A stretch of DNA of 64,000 nucleotides, taken from positions 10,952,741-11,016,740 of the forward strand of contig CM055080.1 in assembly GCA_029204045.2 (NCBI GenBank). The letters are read 5' to 3'. Positions 47,838 through 61,180 of the stretch are shown here, in pieces. A model generated the notes under the pieces. The model was not told the DNA's origin, did not search any database, and worked only from the letters and a program-made list of their open reading frames with translations. Source of the DNA: Tillandsia leiboldiana. Lineage: Eukaryota > Streptophyta > Magnoliopsida > Poales > Bromeliaceae. A program made the translations under genes and the position numbers. Each line of letters opens with the position of its first letter. Positions within the stretch are counted from its first letter, which is position 1.

Positions 47838-50800
47838 GATTCTAGGTGTTTCTGTTGCTTCACAACTCTTTGTTGCGTACATGTAGCTCATATGTTGTTT
47901 ATTTTCATATGTTTTTGTCGCATTAGTTCATCTAAATGTTTTCCTATCGACCTAACGAGAGATTATGAGATTGTAGTGGATATGTAGGGACAATTTGAAT
48001 CAATACTCTTTTGTTAGTAGATATATGGCACAATTAGCTATTTGTGCTTTCCTTCTTTGAAGAACTGCTCGGTTATCTTTGGTTCTTTGCAAAATTCGAT
48101 GTTTTGGTTTCACAGTTTGGATTTGATCGAGACTTACGAGTTCAATTTGACTAATTTTAACAATTTAAGCAGTTTTGGATTGGTTTTAGTTGTATCAGCA
48201 AAAAAAAGTTCAACAGAAGAGTTCCTTAGAGTGTTTTAATATCTCTAATACCTTTAAAAATAGTCCAAATGTTAGTATTTTATAGAGCTTAGCTTGAATA
48301 GAATAATAAACATCTTAGTAAACTAGAACACCATTTTAACATGATATGAAATACGCTCGCAAAGACGAAATTATAGTCGTAATTGAAGAAAAACTTGTAG
48401 GAAGACACTACCATCACTGGATCAAAAATGATAAAAGAAATTGGCAAACTTGTGTGATTTCAATGCAAACTGGTGTAATTATGCAATATGACCCTCTATT
48501 TGCTTCAAAAAGTTTGTAAATTTATAAGATCTACATGTTTTAAGTTCACAGAATCATTATATTTGGCATATATGGTATCAGCTCTATATACTTGGATTTG
48601 CTGCGCTCCATGTTGAACTTGCAAATCTGTTGAAAAATAAAAATGGAATTTGTCACGAGGTCTCCACCCATTTTAGATCTCCAAGTGAGTTTTTTCCTTC
48701 TTGGATAAGTTGGAATGATATTCACTAGAGAAAGAATGATAGAATGGAGCTAAGAATATGTTCCGTCGTGTCGTAACTCCATTTATTTAGGTTAAGAACC
48801 AAGAGGGAAAGGGAGCTGATAATGGATTAAACGGTGCTTGCAGTGGTTTCCGGGCAAAAGTGACAAATTTCATCCAAAACCAGGTCTTCAATTTGAACCT
48901 TGAAATTTTTTTGTGCCGGGACATGGCCAAAACCCACACCTTCATGTAATTGTAAACCCTCAGAACCAATTCTAGGATATTACACTGATGCTACTCCAGT
49001 GCAACTAGGGAATATAAACTGCACTGTGACCAGGGACTCGATATACTATCATAGTATGGTTTATCCGCCATCTCATCTGAAAACAAAGTACTTCACATGG
49101 TTTTACCTTGCAACTAACTGTTCTTTAGAAGAAAACCCGAGAAGAAGTAAATGTGTGGTAGAGAAGGATTTCGTGATAAAGGACACTAGTACTAGATGGG
49201 ATCGTCCGTGACCATATGCTCCCTCTGCCGCATGTATCAGTTCTATAATTTCCCTTGTATTTATGTGTCTTGAGTTTCTCAATTGTGTTCGATTTCAAGA
49301 AACAGGGCTCTTTGTAGCCTCCATTACCACTTAGTGGACTTATATTACCATCAGATCCTTTATGAGAAAGGAAAATATAGTTGATAAATTCTTCCGTTTT
49401 GTTAACTGTGTTGTGCTCCTAAAAAATTTTGCATTCTAGCTCCAAGATCTTCAATGTATATGAATTAGCATCTTATTGAGTTTGTACATAAGCCTTCATA
49501 AGTATCACTTGTAATTTCTGCATATGCATTCGCATTTATCGCTTGTTTGGCGAGGGCTTTGAAACAGCTTCTTCAGTCGAGAAGTGTAATCTAGGCATCG
49601 AGTAAAATGTTTTTGTTTCATATTGTAGATTCACAGGGTTTCGGAACAGCTTCTCCATTTAGGTTCATCTTACTAAGTTCTTCTCGCCACTTTGGATCCT
49701 TCTCTTCCTTTTGAAGCATCTTTTATCAATTTAAATTCTCTTTTGTTGTATTATGTTATGTGGTCAATGTAGGGCACGTCCAAAACTTCCTCAATCTCTT
49801 ATTACGTAAATAATCCTGCACCTATGCTTAATTTCTAGTAATCCCAATCTTCCTCCTCTCGACGACAATCAGCTTTGTCGATTAGCTTGTGCAGTTGTAG
49901 TATTTTATCTTCAGTAATTGATTCAAGGACCAAATAAAGTAGTTTTTTTCAGTCACTGTAGAACTTTTGCTAGAAAACAATGAAAACTAGATTTACCGGT
50001 AACTTTTGCTAGGCCCTATTTTGCTTGCCTTCTGAAATACCGCAACTTCCCACCTCTAATTGAAATTGGGGTGTTCTTGGTGTAGGTTTGTACGGAGGAG
50101 GCGAAGGTCACGGGGCGTCGCGTGCTAGCGAGCTGACGACTTAGAGACTCCTTTGTTGAGGTGGGTTAATCCGTATTATAATGCGATCTTGATCATGTAG
50201 AAACCATCATGATTATATGCCATATCATTGCACACATCGTAAGAGTAGTAGGTGCGATTTCTTTTATGTAATAACTATTATTTCTTGATTATGCATGCCA
50301 AATTATTCGTTTCTATGATCTTGAACTATAAGCATTATGATCACTTGATTATGGATGCCGCCCACAATATGGTCTGATGATTGAGGCATCCGCATTCATC
50401 TATCTATTACTCTCTATTAATCCCCAATGCCTATAACTGACGTGGCGCAATTTCCTTTTTTATGATGGCTCCGTCAGATCTCGCCGTCAGATCTCGCTTC
50501 AATCCACCCTCTTCTCCCTCTCCCAAACCCTAATTTCAATTCCTTGATGCCATTTTTGCTCGAGTTCTCGGTCCTCATCGTCTGGTGTTTTATTATATGT
50601 TGATATAGATGGTTTTTTGATAGTCGCAATCATGATAGCATTTAATTACATGCATTGCTCTTGGATTATGACATAAACACCAAATTCTCGAAACTCATAT
50701 GTAACCACCGTAGATCATCAATATATCTATACATCGAAGCTTGTTTTTTCATTACAATTTTAATCCCGGTTAGGGAACTCGCCATTTTTTGGCGGTGTAC

Positions 50801-51139
50801 TCACCGAAAATGCTTTATATTTTCTCAGCGGGTGCGGCCTCGAATAGGTAGTGGTGGAAATACTTTATTTAGACGCATTTTGGGTTTACATATTTTGATA
50901 ACTAAAACACCAAAAATATGTTATGTTAAGTTGAATGTGGGATGTGTAAACTTGTGGTAACTACTTATGTAATGTGTGAGATGTGAACTCATGTAAAAAA
51001 TTGAATGGCCTATTTTTCAGTTAAAGATGGGTAAGCAAATTTTCTTCTTCTTGTTTAATGTATGTGAAAGTTTTAAGATTGTATGTAGTGCTCAAGTATA
51101 GACAATAAGTTGTAATGTTACAAAAATATAGAAAGAATT
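47838..51139. other. 3' flank of the F-box gene and gene-poor DNA
   Basis: The proximal part is probably 3' UTR. A 103-codon open frame at 48900-49211 (starting MKFFCAGTWPKPTPSC) shows no family resemblance I recognise and is probably chance. No RNA gene or clear repeat boundary seen. Confidence 0.5.
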
Positions 51140-51366
51140 GAGCTCCTCTGCTTTTAAAAGCACCAAATTATCGGTTCTTGTGAGTTTTTTTGTCCTTGAA
51201 TGAAGGAATATGTGGTTGGGATGATAGTGAGCTCGTAGGGTTTAGTGGGTGATCAGTGGAATAACATATTCTAAGAGGTGAAATTAGTCAAAAAAAAAAA
51301 TAGATCTAACTTTAGAAAATTTGTGAGCACTAATTGCTTGGTGTTTTTAAAAGCATAGTAGCCGGA
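51140..51366. mobile_element. MITE related to the TA-flanked family
   Basis: Starts attgagctcctctgcttttaaaagcacc and ends gtttttaaaagcatagtagccgg. Shares 'gaatgaaggaatatgtggttgggatgatagt' and 'gaggtgaaattagtcaaa' motifs with 37351-37775. Confidence 0.55.
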
Positions 51367-52084
51367 TTCAATTTAGGAATATTCACATATATTACCCTTG
51401 TGAAAATGAAAAATAAAATACGTCTTCTGTATTTTTGAAAGTACGAAGGTCTTTGTGCGTGTAAATTATTTTTGATGAATTTACACCATTAGAACTATTT
51501 AAAAATTAAATTTTATAATTTTTCGACATTATTTATCAAGTGATCAGATGTCTCAAAAATAATTATTTTAACGATCGATATAGTATGTTTATAAGATCAA
51601 CGGTGTAGAATAATTCAAATTATATGAAAGTTTAATAAAAAGTTATAGATCAAAAATTTTAATTTAAAATTTAAATTTTTTATCATTATTTTTTATTAAA
51701 TTTTTATTTTTGACCGTTTATTTTGGAGTTACTTGTTCACTAGACATATTAAATTAAAAAATTTAAAAAATTCTATTTCTAATCCAATGTCCTATCTTTG
51801 AAAATATCTAGATTTTTGTATTTTCGAAAGTATATAAGCCTAGCTCATGAAAATTATTATTCTTATAAGCAAATCTCACAGCACTTTACAAACTACATAA
51901 TTAAATGATTAGATTTTAACCTTAAAATTATAAGTCATCTAGGTCTCCTCATAATTCATACTTTTCTATCAATTAAATACCACAACATATTCTAATTTTT
52001 TAAATATTATAAAATTTGTTTGTAAGTGTATCTTTTGATACCCTTACAAAAATTGATATTACTTGTATTTTTTGATACCCTTCA

Positions 52085-52462
52085 AACTGTTTGGTAATGG
52101 GATAAGACAGAACTAGCTATTCCAGGAATAAGTATAAATTACGGAACTGGTTCCAGGAATAAGAGATTTTGTATTTGGTATGAGAATGAGGAATAAGAGC
52201 AATAAAGAGTTTTAATTGGGATAAATTATCTTTTTGTCCATAAACTTTATTATGTAATAATGAGATGAGAGATGGTGCCTCGGTAGACGTGGGAGGGTAT
52301 TTAAGAAAAATGTAAGAGGGTGGTTGGGAAGAGTGAGAACAGTAATTCTCACTTATTCTAGTTGTGCCGGAACAAACTATACCAATTGATTCCTGGTGCG
52401 TTTGAAAGAATAAAAGGGATATCCCTCTTATTCCCAGTTCTATACCGAATTCAAACGGGCTG
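52085..52462. mobile_element. Possible MITE with weak inverted ends
   Basis: Starts ctgtttggtaatgggataag; the right end reads taccgaattcaaacgggctg. The interior repeats 'ccaggaataag' motifs and inverted 'cttattcc'. Terminal similarity is partial and no clean target duplication was found. Confidence 0.35.
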
Positions 52463-53574
52463 TTCAAGATTTGTCATAGTGAACTAACCCGGTGAGGTTT
52501 TGTTTTTCCGGAATTGGTTTCGTATTCAAGCAATAATATCCAAGCACTTCAAACCCAAAAATTTTAAAATTTAATATTAAGCTGAAATGAGCTTTTGGAT
52601 CCAAAATTTAGAAGCCAAACAATATGAGCTGTGGAAAAACTAATTAGATTTTCTTTTGAGTAGTACTTTTTGTAGAAACTCAATTGGGGCCATATAGATC
52701 CTTTGATCCACCAAAGTGTGAATTGAAAATATGATCTGCTTATTTTTCATGGCTACTATACAAAAATTTCAAATTTATCTTAAAATTATCAAAATATTCT
52801 TTTAAATTTCAAATTCCATTAGTTAACCCTAGGGGTTTGAATATATTTGAAAAAAAAATTTAAAATTAATAAGGGCATTTTAAATTTTATGAGTTTATTA
52901 GATATTATCCCATAATGATATTGTACTTTTGTTGTCCGTTTGGTATTGAGATCTATCAAAAGTTATTATGTTTTTCGGTGAAATTACATAAAATATATTA
53001 TAACCGACTCATTGCAATATGCGGAACACGATATTATATACGAAAATAAATAAGATATTTTTTTATCGTTCTTTTTCACCGCACGTAATGCAATCTCTCT
53101 GCAGTTCTAAACAAAACCTAAAACACTTTTATTTTTTTAAAAAAATAAAAATAAAATTCAAGTACAAAATCTCTTGTATTGGGGAAGGAAATGCACTTTC
53201 CAACCTTGGCCTATGTATTCTTGGAGTTGATGAATTTGCAAGATGATTGGGTTATATTATTAAGTTCAAATAAATGACATGCCTAAACCTCCATTGTTTC
53301 CACCTCCACTTTATTCTTCTTTTGCTTGTCCTCAAAAAAGCAAAACATGTGATTGTAAGTGCATAAATCCCTTCCTAGGGTTTGATAGAATTAAAGCCCT
53401 ATTTTAGGAACTTAATTTTTTTTTTTTTTTTGCGGATTACTCTTTTGCAATCACCCAAATTTCGAGGAAGAAATTTGTTAGAGATTTTGCTACGATCTTC
53501 TGAAAGCATCTCTTTAAATTTCAAAACTGTGGGTGCAGGTACCAAAAGGTTAAAAACCTCTTATGAGTTTCTAG

Positions 53575-53744
53575 TAGGAGTGGCAATCCAGCTCGTTGTT
53601 CACGAACCAACTCGTGTTTGGCTCGAAATGAGCTCGAGATCGAATCGCTCGTTTAGTAAACGAGCCGAATTTTTCAGCTCGTTTAATAAACGAGCCGAAC
53701 ACGAGCTGGGGTCAGCTCGCTCGTGTTCGGCTCGATAACAGCTC

Positions 53745-53818
<74 letters not shown>

Positions 53819-54100
53819 CTATTTAGATTTTAGGCTATTAATTTTTTATAAATTTTAATTATTATATTAAAATTTTAATTTTTAAATTTTCTTTCAATTT
53901 TCCACCTAATAGTAGGAATGAGAATTAAATTGATTGTCCGTAAGCCAGCACGTGTTCGGCTCGTTAATAAACGAGCCGAACACGAGCCGAATTTTTCAGC
54001 TCGATATTTAAACGAGCCAGCTCGTGTTCGGTTCGTTTATTAAACGAGCCGAACACGAGCCGATCCCATCTCGCTCGTGCTCGGCTCGTTGACCCTCCTA
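53575..54100. mobile_element. hAT-like element with GAGCCGAACACGAGC motifs
   Basis: Begins TAGGAGTGGCAA and ends TTGACCCTCCTA. Flanked by GTTTCTAG (53567-53574) and GTTTCTAA (54101-54108), an 8-bp duplication with one mismatch. The body consists of short inverted AACGAGCCGAACACGAGC motifs around a (TA)n tract at 53749-53816. Same family as 36528-38204. Confidence 0.65.
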
Positions 54101-54469
54101 GTTTCTAAAAGGAATATTAAGTGTAGTCTACTGAAAGTTTGTAGTCTTTCTTATTTTGGCTTATAATTTTGTACCATTTGACATCTTTTCATCCGCTAGC
54201 TTTGTGACCTCCACCCCTAATTTTCAAACTATTATCAAATACAATCTAATATTTTTCGAACTTTCTCTATCTTATACTGGCAAGTAAAGAGACAGATTTA
54301 CTCATTTTGCAAAGAAAAACAAAGTGTCACATGATAAGCAATTTGGCAAGTCCCTGACCCCTAGCTATATATGTTTTGTATCTTGAGACATCTTTAGCAA
54401 GGCTCTTATTGATGAGTAGGCTCATCATTTTGTTCCAATGCAAATAAAAAAAAAATTTAAAAAAAAAAT

Positions 54470-54477
<8 letters not shown>

Positions 54478-54524
<47 letters not shown>
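54478..54524. repeat. (CT)n microsatellite
   Basis: About 45 bp of CT repeats, followed about 100 bp later by a run of about 38 A at 54620-54657. Confidence 0.9.
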
Positions 54525-54525
<1 letters not shown>

Positions 54526-54619
54526 GCATGTGTTTTCACCCAGCTTTATTCTTCTAGATCTTTAGTCAGGGGCTAGAAGAATCTAGAAGCTTTTCAGCTT
54601 AAAATGGCCAAAGAGATCT

Positions 54620-54660
<41 letters not shown>

Positions 54661-54787
54661 GCACTTATTTAGTTACATTCCATATATTCTTTTAATTAAA
54701 CAAATATCTCTTTTATGATAAACTATAATAAATTATGAGCTATGCTACCAGTACATTCAATTTGAGATGTACATTTTATATTTTTTT

Positions 54788-55160
54788 GGTTAAATTACAG
54801 AAAATTTTTCTGTAATATTTCGCTTTTTCATTTTGCCCTCCTGTCTTTTAAAAGTCTACATTTTGCCCCTCTCGTAATTACCGAATTGTCTTTAGGGGGC
54901 AACGGTATTAACGGAGAAAGTAAATTGACAAAAATGCGAGAGAGAATGAGTTTTAGCTTATTTTCCGTCATTCTTGAAGGGTATTTTGGATATATTCAAT
55001 AATATTTTTTAAAAAATTAACGGTTCACTCACGGAATGATGACGGCGGGAGATAAATGCATATTTTGGTAATTACAAAGAGATAAAATGTAGACTTTTAA
55101 AAGACAAAAGGACAAAATGAAAAAACGAAATATTAAATCGGAGTTTTCTATAATTTAGCC
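54788..55160. mobile_element. Foldback MITE of the GGYTAAATTAYAGAAAA family
   Basis: Left arm GGTTAAATTACAGAAAATT, then TGCCCTCCTGTCTTTTAAAAG. The right arm is its complement (CTTTTAAAAGACAAAAGGACA, ending TTTTCTATAATTTAGCC). Arms of about 80 bp, AT-rich core with a direct GAATGA motif. No coding capacity. Confidence 0.7.
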
Positions 55161-56883
55161 TATTTTTTTTTCTCCAATTTGTAAGAATCTCCTTCCTATT
55201 CTTTTTCCCTTTTTTTTTTTTTTTTTTTTTGACCTTTTACTTTTCTTTTCTTTTTCCCCTCATTAAGTTTGGTGGACTCTTCATCCTACCGCATGAATTT
55301 TGTTAACCACAATTTTAAAAAGTGGGAAATTTTAGGCCCTTTTGTGTTTTTTTTACTTTACCAAGTTGAATTTAATTTCCACCTATCCAAATCAGCAAGG
55401 GCAAAAAAGTAAACTAATAAGAGGCGGATCTGGTTCGGAAATAACGAATATTTTAACTTTTTATTTTTTTTTATCTCTCAGATAATTTACTATTTCGATA
55501 ATAATTTAAAATAAAAATAAATTATATTTAATTTATAATATAATTATTATAGAATAGTCGAGAATAATAAAAAAAAAAATGATGGTTGAATTTGATGCAA
55601 TTTTTTTTTTCTCTCAAATTCTACTTAAACTCAACTTTAATAAAAAGAATTTATTATAATATTTAAGTACAAATAATATCTATTAATTTAGTTAATAATT
55701 TCTATAATAAAAATAATTTATTTTGATATATCATGTTAATATAATTTATTTAAATTTTACTTATAATACTAATAAAACATGAAATTAAATTTTGAAATAA
55801 ATATAATATTTCAAATCTTACCGTATTATTAATCATATCACTTTTATATTAACGACATTAGTTAATTAGATAGAATTATAAAATTTACTTATAATAATTT
55901 TAAAAAATTTAAATAAAAAATTATAGTAAATTAAAATTTGTAAATGGTCAAAAGCAAAAGTTAAAGTGGGGTGACAAAAGGGACCACAATGAGAGCACCA
56001 GGTTTAGTCATAAATGTACTAACCCTAACCCTAGTTTTTTAAAAAAATAATAATAATAATAATAAATAAAAGGAAACGGTGAAGTGACCGTTAAATTCAA
56101 AATGTGGGTAGTTGCCTCAGTAAATAAAGTCAAACCAAAACGAAGACCCAACGTTTAGTTACCGTTGCATTTAAAAATAATATATATATGGTAAACATTA
56201 ATTTATTTTACTGTAGTTTTGAATATTTTCACTTTGCTACCATTTGATTCAAAAAATTGCACTTACATACTCTGTGGTTTAAAAAATTAATATATTAACT
56301 ATCTTGTAGTTTTATTTTTATTTTACTGTACGAGCATTATTTTATAATTTTTAAAAAATATTGTTATCTTACTATCCTATTTGACCGTAAATTTTTTTAA
56401 TAAAATAAAAATAAAATTATAGAATAATTAATTGTAAATTTTTAAATCACGAAATAGTGAAATAAAAATATGCTAAAGAGCATGAGGCAAATTGAAATTT
56501 ATTTTATATTTATATTAGGCTAAGATATAGAAAATCTCTAGTAAATATTCATATTTTTATTTTTACTTTCTAATTTTTAAAAATTTATATTTTACTCCTT
56601 CAAAATGTTAAGCTAATGCATTTAGCATTCTCTTTCCATCTATTTTTTTATCATTTATACTAAAATTAATTTTAAAAATAACAAAAATATATTTAAAAAA
56701 TATTTTCTAAAATAAGTATGAATAATTTGATCATTTCGTCCTCTTTATTAATGTTGGAACTGTTTGAAAATATTTCTAAATTTTTACAAGAACAAAATTA
56801 TAAATTTCTAAAAGCCAAAAAAAAAAAATTATAAAATAATTTTATGTATTTTAGTCTTTATATTAGACATAGAAAACAAAATA
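55161..56883. other. AT-rich gene-poor DNA
   Basis: Long A- and T-rich stretch. A diverged left end of the GGCTAAATTACAG family lies at about 56518. No gene seen. Confidence 0.5.
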
Positions 56884-57283
56884 GGAAAATACTAGTTGTA
56901 CACCCCTTGTAGGGTGTACATCTCACACCCCACTCAATCTAATGAGTGGGGTGTGGTGAGGTTTCACAATTTGTGGGGTGTGGTGTGGTGAGGGGTCACT
57001 TCACAAATTGTGAAGTGACCCCTCACCACACCACACCATCCTTAGAGCTGTATGCTTATGCTGAGTGATCGCGAGACATTCGATCACCTCGTCTGCTTCA
57101 GTAGATGCCTCGTCTTCAGATGGTGCTTATTCCATGATTGGGGCCACGTCAGCTAAAAGACTTACAGAGAAGAGAAGCTCCTCACTCGCCTTCTCCACAT
57201 TTGATTCCAGCGTGCCCACCTATGGCCCCACCATTAGATGGTGGGTGTAGGATGTACAGGGGGGTGTACATGTAGCATTGCCC
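56884..57283. mobile_element. TIR element (TGTACACCCC family), copy 2, with inserted sequence
   Basis: Left end AAAATACTAGTTGTACACCCC; complement of right end GCAATGCTACATGTACACCCC. The left part holds a palindrome (GGGGTCACTTCACAAATTGTG with its complement). Bases about 57036-57222 are not found in copy 1, are GC-balanced and look coding on the minus strand. Confidence 0.65.
57036..57222 (-). pseudogene. Possible captured host coding fragment
   Basis: One minus-strand frame runs about 57 codons with an acidic, protein-like composition (VGTLESNVEKASEELLFSV, then LLADVAPIME, one in-frame TAA, then APSEDEASTEADEVIECLAI). It lies inside a small noncoding TIR element between AT-rich flanks. I do not recognise the source gene. 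Confidence 0.4.
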
Positions 57284-57330
57284 AACAAAATAAGGCCATG
57301 GAGTTTGAGGAATTTTTAGGACTTTATAGA

Positions 57331-57526
57331 GCTAGGCTGGAATACTATTAATAGTATCAAGTTATTGGTGCTATTAAGTTTTTAACCCTTAGATTAAAAG
57401 ATGTGTGGTTGAGATGATAGTCGGCCACTTGAGTTTAATAGGTGGTTGGGAAAATAGTAAAATCTAACGGGTGAAAATAATCAAAGGGGTCTAAGGGTAG
57501 AAAACTTGATAACACCAATAATTTGG

Positions 57527-57576
<50 letters not shown>

Positions 57577-58000
57577 TTTATATATTTTCAAAAGCATAAG
57601 CCCAACCATGCTTGTGAATTTTTTACCATTGAATTTGCATTGAGATTTGTGCAATTGTACTTTCTCTTTCTCTCTCTTTAGTTGATTTCATAATTGCACA
57701 AATCTCAATGCAAATTCAATAGTAAAAAATTTACAAGCGTGTTTGGACTTGTGCTTTTGAAAGAATGTAAGCTTTATTTAATTGGTCTCTTATTCATCTA
57801 TGATTGTAGAGTTCGACTACTATGTGTTATTAATACTACCAAACACTTGCTACTATTAAGTTTTCAGCGTTGGATCTATCCCTTTAATCATATTATTTTT
57901 CCAATCATCCACTAAACTCTAAGCGCCCACTATCATCCCAACTACATATCTATTCTATTAATAACTTGATTCTACTAATAGTATATAGTAGCTTAGTTCA
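57331..58000. mobile_element. Cluster of three TA/GA-flanked MITEs
   Basis: 57331-57528 starts gctaggctggaatactattaatag with the family interior 'agatgtgtggttgagatgatag'. 57572-57778 is a foldback (caccatgcttgtga-type ends; 'catTGAGATTTGTGCAAttg' inverted as 'attgcacaaatctcaatgc'). 57807-57999 is an inverse copy ending actaatagtatatagtagc. A (GA)n run separates the first two. Confidence 0.55.
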
Positions 58001-58285
58001 TAATTTTAAAAATATTAAGTCATTGGTGTTTATATATTTTCAGTCTTTAGATGAAAATTTATAAGATTACGATAATAATGGTTCTCTAAAATTTAATAGG
58101 CGTTTGATGGAATAGTATAATCTAAAAAATAAAATTAATTTAAAAAATAAATTTAATAATAAAAAATTTACAAGCACGTATTTTTAAAATTTATAAATTA
58201 ACAGCTGGTAGATTAGTATTTTTCTTATCAGATTATCAGCTCAGAGATCAGGAGTTTGATCACTCTAGAAATATATTTACTAATA

Positions 58286-58660
58286 GACTAAATTACATAA
58301 AATTCTTCTGTAAATACTCGTTTTTTTATTTTTTCTTCTTAATTTTCAAAAATCTAATTTTATTTTTTTTAAAAATTCAAGTTGATACATTTGGCCCCCT
58401 GGATTCCGTCAATATTTTATAAATTTTTTATAATTTATACTGAAAATATCTTTAAAATAACATAAATACACTAAAAATTATTTTTTTCTTTATAGAGCAA
58501 ATAAGGATAATACGCTCATTTTACTCTCTTCATTAATACAATAATTCTTAAAAATATTTTTTAATATTTTTTAAAAATAAAATATAAATTTTTAATAGTT
58601 AAAAATAAAAAATAAAAAAATAATATTTATAAAAAAAAAATTGTATTTTTGATCTAACCT
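58286..58660. mobile_element. Diverged MITE of the GGYTAAATTAYAGAAAA family
   Basis: Left end GACTAAATTACATAAAATTC; the right end reads GTATTTTTGATCTAACC. The A/T-rich inner sequence resembles 40075-40312. Confidence 0.45.
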
Positions 58661-59550
58661 CTAAATAAAATTCATATTGATTTGACTTTTAAAATAAATT
58701 TTCTAAAATTTTAAAATAATTTATTGACGGTGCGAAAATATAGAACTTCAACTACCGAAGAAGAATTAAACTTTAAACTCAAAAAAAAAAGTTGTTAAAA
58801 TAATTTAACATCTACTTTAACTTTTTTTTGTTTATCGTACAATACAATTAATAAATAAATGTGACTCAACAGTATAAGTTAGCTAAATATTTTTCATCAA
58901 TAAATAGTAAAATTAACTCTGATAATAACTGCCGTCCAAAATTAGGATAAGAAAAATGCCCTAATAAATGCTCATAAATGTAATGATTTTTATTAGATTT
59001 TAAAACTATATTTTTTTGTTACTCCCAATATAGATAAGCATAGATTAATAATCTATAATAAAAATTATTTTTTTAAGGGTTAATTCTATTCAGTTTTTTA
59101 TAAATATATAATTTTATAAAATTTAATTTTTTAAATATTCATTAAAAAAATATAATTAATCTTAGGTTAAATACTTAATCATGATCCTTTTAGATATTAT
59201 ACGTTAGAATTTTTGAAATAATATATTTACAAGAATAAAATTAGTATTTTACTTATATATTGTTAAAAACTAAATAATAAATTAATGATAATAAACTAAA
59301 TGAATATATATAAACAATTTAAAATTTTTAAAATAATAAATATAAAAATTTAAATTTTATAAGATTATATCTGCTATTCGAAAGAAGTTGTACGAAATTA
59401 ATCTTTTTTTTAATGTATCAGGATTTTTTATTTTATTAGGGCTATTTTTTTAACAGTTAAAATTTTTAGAACAATATATTTATAAGGACAAAATTAATAT
59501 TTTACTTATACTCTGTTAACAACCAAACAGTAAATTAATTATAATAAATT

Positions 59551-59555
<5 letters not shown>
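58661..59555. other. AT-rich gene-poor DNA
   Basis: No gene seen. 'gaattttt.gaataatatatttataag' type sequence occurs twice (about 59210 and 59460), suggesting a diverged roughly 250-bp direct duplication. Confidence 0.45.
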
Positions 59556-59593
<38 letters not shown>

Positions 59594-59595
<2 letters not shown>

Positions 59596-59819
59596 TTGGG
59601 CTGGAATGCTATTGATAGCACCAGCCCAACTTTGCCACCCATTTTATATCCTTTGGATTGCGTTGAGATTTGTGAAAGCTATTTAATTTTTACTTTTTCT
59701 TTTTACTTTTTTTTTTTTCTTTTTTTTATTAAATAGCTTTCACAAATCTCAACGCAATCCAAAGGATATAAAATGGGTGGCAAAGTTGGACTGGTGCTAT
59801 CAATAGCATTCCAGTCCAA

Positions 59820-59822
<3 letters not shown>
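59594..59822. mobile_element. Palindromic foldback MITE, copy C
   Basis: Nearly identical to copy B (45898-46125): same arms GTTGGGCTGGAATGCTATTG and complement, differing by a few bases and in loop length. Between (TA)n tracts (59556-59592 and 59823-59852). Confidence 0.9.
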
Positions 59823-59859
<37 letters not shown>

Positions 59860-60489
59860 TTTAAAAATTATAAAATAATAAATATAAAAATATAAATTTT
59901 ATATAAATATATCTGCTATTCGATTTATTTACTAACCTCGCGTAATTTAAATTTAATTTTTTTTTTTGTTTTATTACTACTAGTGATGTACAAGTGGGGT
60001 TGAATAAACTCATAATATATTTTGTTGACTCTGGAAACAAATAAATTGAAGCATCCGAGGTTTTGTGTCAATCGATACAAAATTAAACAAACAATGTGTG
60101 CCAATTATTGCTGTACAATATAGTGCTATAAATACTGCTTAAATTTGTTTTTTTTTTTTTATTGATGGGGCCAAGTTGTATTAAATTTTTATTTGAATAT
60201 ATAAATATTTTATTCAATATATCTTTTAATGTATTAAAATATATGGACATACATCTACAGATAACAATTAAATTGCTAGAATAAATTTTTATTGAATATT
60301 TAATATATTTAATTTGAAGATATGCGGTTAGAAAAATAATAGTGTTTTAAAATTTAGTAAATTTTAAAGTTTGGTGGATGATCAAAAAAATAATATAATC
60401 TAAAAAATCAAATTAATTATAAAAATAAATTAATGATAAAAAGTTTAATACTACTAAATATTTAATATTATTAATAGCATTATAATCGG

Positions 60490-60853
60490 GAGTATAGCTT
60501 ATATGCTTTTAAAAGTACAAGTCCATCTATACTTTTAATTTTTTTCCTATTAGATTTGTATTGAGATTTATATTTTTTACTTTTTTTTTTTCTTTTTCTC
60601 TTTTTAATTCATTTTATAATAACCCAAACCTCAATACAAATTCAATGGTAAAAAATTCATAAGTATAAAATCTATACTTGTGAATTTTTTACTATTGGAT
60701 TTGTATTGAAATTTGTATTTTTTACTTTTTATTTTTCTATTTTTAATTCACTTTATAATAGCACAAATCTCAATACAAATCTAATGATAAAAAATTCACA
60801 AATATAAATTGACTTATACTTTTAAAAATATATAAGCTCTATTTTTATAATCA

Positions 60854-60937
<84 letters not shown>

Positions 60938-61160
60938 GTTTCTATACTTTTAAAAGTGCTAAATCATTAGTATTTATAAGTTTTAACCTTTGGATGAAAT
61001 AATATGTAGTTAGAATGATAGCAGGTTTCTTGAATTTAGTGAGTGGTCAGTAGAATTGCATGATGTAAGAGGTAAATTACTCAAAATATTACATCTACGG
61101 TGAAAAACTTACAAGCACTAAGTGATCAATAATTTTACAAACATAATAACCAAACTCTCT
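60490..61160. mobile_element. TA-flanked MITE pair
   Basis: 60490-60846 holds two rounds of 'ttgtattgagattt..attttttactttt' with inverted 'caaatctcaatacaaat'. 60950-61160 belongs to the gtgctaaatcattagtat family with 'gatgaaataatatgtag'. A (TA)n tract of about 75 bp (60857-60932) separates them. Confidence 0.5.
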
Positions 61161-61180
61161 CTCTCTCTCTATATATATAT

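Noticed and set aside
48900..49211. 103-codon plus-strand frame
   Set aside because: Codon use is mixed, there is no recognised domain and no repeat support; left as probable chance.
53382..53738. 118-codon plus-strand frame
   Set aside because: Its second half is the GAGCCGAAC-type repeat, and the first half has a poly-T run.
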